This document shows, in pieces, positions 58,906 through 64,000 of a stretch of DNA of 64,000 nucleotides. The notes below the pieces were generated by a model. It searched no databases. It was not told the origin of the DNA and saw only the letters and a list, made by a program, of their open reading frames with translations. Position 1 is the stretch's first letter, and the number at the start of each line of letters is the position of its first letter. Both the position numbers and the translations under genes were made by a program. Origin of the DNA: Sinorhizobium mexicanum (GTDB taxonomy: Bacteria; Pseudomonadota; Alphaproteobacteria; Rhizobiales; Rhizobiaceae); contig NZ_CP041241.1 of the NCBI RefSeq assembly GCF_013488225.1, positions 558,001 through 622,000 on the forward strand. The letters are read 5' to 3'.

Positions 58906-59526
58906 GCTCCGGCATATCGCAATTGTCGATCGCCACGCTATTTTGCCAAAAGGCCACAGCGTTGCCTTTGAGTCAGCCCGACCTAACCGCCGTGCGCCGT
59001 CAACACGCCGGAAATCGAGCGCTGCAGTTAAGTTCGGGAACGTCTCTTCTCGGTCGTTCGGGCCGAAGCTCACGACAATGCAAGTCGGTCCATCGCGGAC
59101 CTCTAGCTGATAGAGAGCCTTAAGCTGCGGGACGTGCAGTTTAGCGTCACCTGTGTTGGGGCAGGAGGGCGAGTTGAGCAGCCAACGGTAACTAAATTCT
59201 CGGAATAAAGTGCCCAAGGTAACTGAAACGGTCGCGTTTCTTAGAATATAATGTAGTAGATTAGATTAGGGACTGGGCGCTAAGCGGCGGGTATGGCGAG
59301 CATTTCCGATGCTTTCAATCCGGGTCCGGGAATTTAGTTTTGCGGCGCAAAACCGTGAAGCCGGACGAGCCCTGAAAAACCGCGGTGGGTGGTCGGCCGC
59401 GTGCTGCTCGTGTGATTGAATTGATGAGGACTGAGCGGGCAGCACGTGTAACCTGTATATCCCGGATCTGTGGGAGAGCGCATCAGAACAAGCCGTATTC
59501 GACCATGTCAAATGGGATGCTAGGTC
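58906..59526. other. intergenic region of about 620 bases
   Basis: No supported gene. A minus-strand frame between about 58,900 and 59,217 is open and contains some protein-like stretches, but it continues antisense through lacI and has no family match I recognise. The inverted repeat GTGCTGC/GCAGCAC near 59,400-59,450 is the only structure noted. Confidence 0.4.
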
Positions 59527-62500
59527 ATGCCCGACATCGGAGATTGGCTCGCCAGCATTAGGCTTGAGCGACATCGCGAAACCTTCTTGAAGAATGGCAT
59601 CGATCTCGACGTTGTCGGCGATCTCGCCGATGCCGAGCTAAAGGAGCTCGGTTTGTCCCTTGGTGACCGCAAGCGGTTTCTCAGGGCGGCCGCGACCCTG
59701 GCTCAGCAGTCGTCGTCTCCGGCGGCGACACCGCCCCCGCTATCGCCAATCCACAGCGAGGCGGAACGGAGACAGCTTACGGTGATGTTCTGCGATCTCG
59801 TTGGATCGACAGAACTCTCCACACGCCTCGACCCAGAAGACCTCCGGCAGTCGATCGTCGCGTACCGTACTTGCGCCACCGAGATTGTCGGACGGTACGA
59901 CGGCTTCGTTGCCAAATACATGGGCGACGGCGTCCTCGTATACTTCGGCTATCCGCAGGCTCACGAGGAGGATGCCGAGCGGGCCGTGAGGGCCGGCCTC
60001 GCGGTCGTCGAGGCTGTCGATCGGCTGGATGCGGCAGGCGAACGCTTGGCTGCTCGGATCGGAATCGCCACTGGTCTGGTCGTGGTGGGCGATATCATTG
60101 GGGCCGGTGAGACCGAGGAACGCAGCGTAGTAGGTGAGACGCCGAACCTAGCGGCCCGCCTGCAGGCGCTCGCCGAGCCCGGCACAATCGTCATTGCCGA
60201 AGCGACACGCGTTCTGCTGCGGGGCCAGTTCAAGCTCGAGAGCCTTGGGATGCGACCGATCAAGGGGTTTGCTGAGGCGGCTGAGGCCTTTCGGGTACTG
60301 AGTGAGGTGCAGAGCGAGGACCGCTTCGAGGCCGGTCACGCGACGGTGCTGCCGTTGGTTGATCGCGATCGGGAACTCGCACTGCTGGTGGATCGCTGGA
60401 GTCTGGCAAAGGCCAACAAAGGTCAGGTTGTTCTGCTCGAGGGCGAGGCCGGAATCGGCAAGTCGCGCCTTGCGCTGGCACTTCGCGAGCGCCTCTTTCG
60501 GGAACCACATCTGTTACGCCGCTACTTCGCCTCACCCTATCACGTCAACAGCGCGCTTCGTCCGGTAATTACGGAGTTCGAACAGGAAGCGGGATTTGAA
60601 CGCGATGATTCATCGACCGTCAAGCTCGCCAAGCTCCAGGCACTGCTCGCAAAACAGGGGGATGAAATGATTGAAGCGGTCCCATTGCTGGCAGAGTTTC
60701 TCGGAGTCCCAAGCACCGACCGCTGTCCAAGACTGAATCTTGCGCCCCAGCAGCGCAAGAATCTGACCTTTGAAGTGTTGATCGCCCACCTTGCCAGACT
60801 GGCTGCGAAGCAGCCGGTGCTCGTTGTACTTGAAGATGCGCACTGGCTGGACGCAAGCAGCCTAGAGCTGTTCAGCTTATTCGTGGAGCGTATCCGACAG
60901 CTCTCAGTGCTGCTGGTCATTACCTACAGGCCCGAATTCGTGCCGCCTTGGCGCAGTTACCCGCACGTGACAAAGGTGGTCCTGAATCGTCTCGACCGGA
61001 TGCAAGCTCAATCGCTGGTCGGCCAGCTGACCGGTGGAAAGGCACTGCCTGTCGGGGTGCTCGAATATGTCCTGGCCAACACTGACGGCGTACCGCTGTA
61101 CCTTGAGGAGTTGACCAAGACCATGCTCGATTCCGGCCTCCTGGAAGGTGCCGGCGATCAGTTTGGACTGACTGCACATATACCGCCGCTGGCCATCCCG
61201 GTAACGCTGCACGACTCCCTTATGGCCCGTCTCGACCGCCTCGGCAGGGCTAAGACTGTGGCCCAGATCGGCGCCTGCATAGGGCGCGAGTTTTCCTATG
61301 AGTTGATTGCGGCGTTAGCAGTGCTCGATGAACGAGAGCTGCAGCAGGGGCTCGATCAACTGGTGGGTACTGAGCTCGTTTTTCGGCGCGGAAGGCCACC
61401 CAAAGCAATCTACACCTTCAAGCATGCGCTCGTCCGAGATACGGCATATCAGTCCCTCCTCAAGAGCTGTCGCCGGGAGCTCCATCGCCGTATTGCCCGG
61501 GTCTTGGAAGAGCAGGCCCCACATGTGGTGATCGCGCAGCCGGAGCTCTTGGCGTATCATCTGACGGAGGCCGGACAGTGGCCGCAAGCGGTCGTGTTCT
61601 GGCACCGTGCCGCCGGGCACGCCAGTGAGCGGGCGGCGAATGCCGAGGCTGCCGGCCATTTGGCCAAGGGCCTCGATTTGCTCGCTCAGATGCCCGAGAA
61701 CCCGGAGCGCCTCGAGCTTGAGCTGACATTGTTGACTACCCTAGGACAAGTGCTTACCGCCGCGAAGGGCTATGGCCACCCGGAGGTCGAGCACGCCTAC
61801 AAGCGTGCCCTCAGCCTGGCTGAGGGGGTTCAAGAAACGCCCAGGTTGTTCCCGGTGCTTCTTGGCCTCACCATACATCATGCAGTGCGATCTGAGCTTT
61901 CCGCGGCGCGGGGCCTTGGCGAACGGCTTCTGAAGTTGGCGCAGCAAATCTCCGATCCCGTGCTCGTGGTGGAAGCGTCCTACGCGTTGGGCATTACCTG
62001 CTCCTGGCTAGGCGAATTCGCCTCGGCATGGCAGCACTTCGAACACGGGATCAACCAGTACGACGTTGCCCAGCACCGGGCGCATCTGGCACTTTATGGA
62101 CAGGATGGCGGGCCGATCTGCCTGTGCCGCGGCGGTATGGCGCTGTGGTATCTCGGCCACGAAGGCCGGGCGCTGGAACTGATGGACGAGGCGCTCGCCA
62201 TGACTGCGAAGCTCGGACATTCGTTCAGCCGCGCCTACGTATTGACATGGGCGGCAATTCTCCACGTACATCGACGGGATGTCGCGAAGGCGCAAGAGGC
62301 GGCGGAGTTGGCGTCAGCGTTCGCGGCCGAACACGAATTTCCATTCTGGCACACCCAAGGGGTTTTCCTGCAGGGGTGGGGGCTGGTCGAACGGGATCAG
62401 GTCACGGCAGGCATCGAGCGGTTGCGAGAAGGGCTGGCTGGCATGCGGGCGATCGGGTCAGGAATGACCGAGCCTTGGGCGATGGGCTTGCTCGCCGAAG

Positions 62501-62892
62501 CGTATGGCAAGGCCGACCGGTTTGTTGACGGCCACACCTTGATTGATGAGGCGCTTACCATTGTCTCGCGCACTCACAACTGCTGGTGTGAGGCGGAGTT
62601 ACATCGGCTGAAAGGCGAGCTCATATCATCGCACTCGGAGCGCGACCCAGCCGCAGTCGAGGCGTGCTTCCGCCGTGCCCTTCACGTCGCCCGCGTGCAG
62701 GATGCCAAGATGTGGGAACTGCGCTCGGCGGTGAGTTTGGCCCGGTTTTGGCGAGCACAGGGTCTAAGAGCTCAGGCTTGCAAGCTGCTCGCGCCGCTCG
62801 TCGGCTGTTTCTCGAACGGCCACGGGACGCTCGATCTTCAGCACGCCCAAGCCGTCCTTGAGGGCTGCGGCGGCAGTAAGTTGAGCACCTGA
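59527..62892 (+). CDS. multidomain adenylate cyclase: SAM, class III cyclase, AAA-type ATPase, TPR
   Basis: A 1121-residue soluble protein. Residues 1-60 are a SAM domain (IGDWLASIRLERHRETFLKN). About 83-275 is a class III nucleotide cyclase with metal ligands D90 (MFCDLVGST) and D134 (KYMGDGV). About 285-560 is an AAA/NB-ARC-like ATPase module with Walker A GEAGIGKS near 305-312 and DAHWLD downstream. From about 630 to the end is a TPR-rich helical region. Rhizobia encode many cyclases of this layout whose signals are mostly unknown. Start ATG 59527; the ribosome site is weak. Confidence 0.92.
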   Translation: MPDIGDWLASIRLERHRETFLKNGIDLDVVGDLADAELKELGLSLGDRKRFLRAAATLAQQSSSPAATPPPLSPIHSEAERRQLTVMFCDLVGSTELSTRLDPEDLRQSIVAYRTCATEIVGRYDGFVAKYMGDGVLVYFGYPQAHEEDAERAVRAGLAVVEAVDRLDAAGERLAARIGIATGLVVVGDIIGAGETEERSVVGETPNLAARLQALAEPGTIVIAEATRVLLRGQFKLESLGMRPIKGFAEAAEAFRVLSEVQSEDRFEAGHATVLPLVDRDRELALLVDRWSLAKANKGQVVLLEGEAGIGKSRLALALRERLFREPHLLRRYFASPYHVNSALRPVITEFEQEAGFERDDSSTVKLAKLQALLAKQGDEMIEAVPLLAEFLGVPSTDRCPRLNLAPQQRKNLTFEVLIAHLARLAAKQPVLVVLEDAHWLDASSLELFSLFVERIRQLSVLLVITYRPEFVPPWRSYPHVTKVVLNRLDRMQAQSLVGQLTGGKALPVGVLEYVLANTDGVPLYLEELTKTMLDSGLLEGAGDQFGLTAHIPPLAIPVTLHDSLMARLDRLGRAKTVAQIGACIGREFSYELIAALAVLDERELQQGLDQLVGTELVFRRGRPPKAIYTFKHALVRDTAYQSLLKSCRRELHRRIARVLEEQAPHVVIAQPELLAYHLTEAGQWPQAVVFWHRAAGHASERAANAEAAGHLAKGLDLLAQMPENPERLELELTLLTTLGQVLTAAKGYGHPEVEHAYKRALSLAEGVQETPRLFPVLLGLTIHHAVRSELSAARGLGERLLKLAQQISDPVLVVEASYALGITCSWLGEFASAWQHFEHGINQYDVAQHRAHLALYGQDGGPICLCRGGMALWYLGHEGRALELMDEALAMTAKLGHSFSRAYVLTWAAILHVHRRDVAKAQEAAELASAFAAEHEFPFWHTQGVFLQGWGLVERDQVTAGIERLREGLAGMRAIGSGMTEPWAMGLLAEAYGKADRFVDGHTLIDEALTIVSRTHNCWCEAELHRLKGELISSHSERDPAAVEACFRRALHVARVQDAKMWELRSAVSLARFWRAQGLRAQACKLLAPLVGCFSNGHGTLDLQHAQAVLEGCGGSKLST

Positions 62893-63553
62893 GCACCGGC
62901 TCCGCTGCAACGACTTTTGTCGCAACTCTTCCGACTCGTACGATGTTTCCCAATCCGACATTGCGATGCCGCAGAACAGGGAGTGACTGCAATCGTCCGA
63001 ACTTCGGCTTCCCAGAGCGGACGCTTGGGCACCAGCACGAGGTTGCACCGCGACGCCCATCAGCCGATGGCCGCGTGCCGATTGCTGCTTATCAAGCATG
63101 CCCTCAGCGGCGCTGGACGCCCTTTGGCGCCGAGGTGCAATCGACGGCCGCCCGCCACGTGGCGTTGACGCCACCTTTGGTCAGGGCAGTTCAGAAGGGA
63201 ATACGGGCATTACGCGTCAGCGGCCGCGGGGGCCGAAGAGGGAAGCTGTTTCGCGGGTCTGAACCCGAAGCATCGCGTTCCAAAGCTGGAGAACGAAACG
63301 CGGCTGGAACTGGCTCGCAAGCTTGCGCTGCGACAACATGATAAATCTCCGATGGTTTTAGCTTGGACCGTATTAGTGTATCGGCGGCGCCTTGGCTAGA
63401 TCGAAGGCTACGGGGCTGCCGTGCAAGGCAAGCATATGTCGACGGACGAACAAATTGCTTGATCTTGGTAATACAGGCAAAGAAAGGCCCGAGCGGCTTG
63501 CGCCATTCCGGCCAGTCATTTCCCTTGGGAGGACTAGTCTTCTTCTCTGAAGC
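62893..63553. other. about 660 bases without an intact gene
   Basis: Several short frames on both strands overlap, none with a recognised family or a good start signal. The stretch looks like decayed sequence between the cyclase gene and the permease gene end. I could not identify a parent gene by reading. Confidence 0.4.
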
Positions 63554-64000
63554 TTAGGTTTTCTTTCTGCCCTTCTGGCGATAGACGTCGACGACGACAG
63601 CGGCGACGATGATCACGCCCTTGACGATCTCCTGGTAGTAGGCATCGACCCTCAGGAACGTGAAGCCGGAAGTCATGACGCCGAGGATCACCGTGCCGAT
63701 GACGGTCCCGGTGACGCGACCCACGCCGCCGGTCAGCGACGTGCCGCCGATGACGGTCGCTGCAATGGCGTCGAGTTCATACATGACGCCCATTCCGGCC
63801 TGCGCTGTCTGGGCGCGTGCTGCGGTGACAACACCTGCAAGGCCTGCCAGCATGCCGGCGATTGCATAGACCTTGATCAGATGCGCCTCGACATTGATGC
63901 CGGAAACGCGCGCAGCCTGCACGTTGGCGCCGATCGCATAGGTGAACTTGCCGTAGCGGGTGTAGCGCAGCGCGATGTGGAAGATCAGTGCAACGACGAG
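63554..64000 (-). CDS. RbsC-like ABC sugar importer permease, C-terminal part (runs off the window)
   Basis: The minus frame is open from the window edge to the TAA at 63554 and gives about 148 residues of an RbsC-type permease: YTRYGKFTYAIGANVQAARVSGI, AGLAGVVTAAR, AIAATVIGGTSLTGGVGRVTGTVIG and a basic end (VYRQKGRKKT). The N-terminal half and the partner genes lie beyond 64000. It is a second CUT2 importer, distinct from the one at 53981-57613. Confidence 0.88.
   Translation of the reverse strand, partial: LVVALIFHIALRYTRYGKFTYAIGANVQAARVSGINVEAHLIKVYAIAGMLAGLAGVVTAARAQTAQAGMGVMYELDAIAATVIGGTSLTGGVGRVTGTVIGTVILGVMTSGFTFLRVDAYYQEIVKGVIIVAAVVVDVYRQKGRKKT

Noticed and set aside
58906..59217. 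minus-strand frame with protein-like segments downstream of lacI
   Set aside because: No start signal or recognised family, and the frame runs antisense through lacI; not strong enough to call.
1..64000. tRNA, rRNA, phage integrase or intact insertion sequence
   Set aside because: No cloverleaf, rRNA core or transposase/integrase motif was recognised anywhere in the window.

Overview
The window looks like a replicon of a Sinorhizobium/Ensifer-type member of the Rhizobiaceae, possibly a large megaplasmid or chromid. It is GC-rich and dominated by solute transporters and sugar catabolism. It carries glnII (eukaryote-type glutamine synthetase), which is typical of rhizobia, small DUF982 and DUF1127 proteins, and six copies of a rhizobial intergenic palindromic mosaic (RIME-like) repeat. 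No rRNA, tRNA, replication, conjugation, CRISPR or intact insertion-sequence genes were seen. Species and replicon are inference.

Layout. (1) 1-10,071: an ABC sugar importer without an ATPase in the window, with two Gfo/Idh/MocA oxidoreductases, on the minus strand. A TetR regulator and a plus-strand operon (oxidoreductase, DUF993 TIM-barrel protein, enolase-superfamily enzyme, sugar phosphate isomerase/epimerase-like protein) face it. The same 18-bp operator lies just downstream of both operon promoters. (2) 10,129-12,927: a fourth oxidoreductase with a Cys cluster, a DUF1127 protein and an aldose epimerase. (3) 12,049-19,555: araFGH plus mutarotase facing a GntR/FadR regulator, galactonate dehydratase dgoD and an SDR dehydrogenase, consistent with uptake and non-phosphorylative oxidation of D-galactose or a related sugar. 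(4) 19,687-24,136: two DUF982 proteins, a TerC-like membrane protein, a universal stress protein, a hypothetical protein and a DUF1275 membrane protein. (5) 24,494-35,473: a type I secretion ATPase and adaptor, two near-identical MBL-fold hydrolases, a flavodoxin-like NAD(P)H oxidoreductase with a divergent LysR regulator, and a large RTX protein. (6) 35,838-43,771: HutC-type regulator, GH4 glycosidase, PfkB kinase and an ABC sugar importer, with a collapsed NagB-like pseudogene between them. (7) 43,842-46,936: glnII with a sigma-54 promoter, an HAD phosphatase and small proteins. (8) 47,155-53,659: tctCBA tripartite tricarboxylate transporter, an extra binding protein, and the tctDE two-component system. 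(9) 53,981-58,905: a ribose-type ABC importer and its LacI regulator, with twin operators between them. (10) 59,527-64,000: a SAM/adenylate cyclase/AAA/TPR protein, a decayed stretch, and the 3' end of another RbsC-like permease gene.

Common theme: nearly every transporter operon is paired with a divergent or adjacent regulator, and in several cases the operator can be read directly from the DNA. The best candidate for an undescribed system is the TetR-controlled cassette at 1-10,071, whose enzymes suggest oxidation and dehydration of an unidentified sugar or polyol. This is inference from enzyme families and operator sharing, not from any recognised complete pathway.
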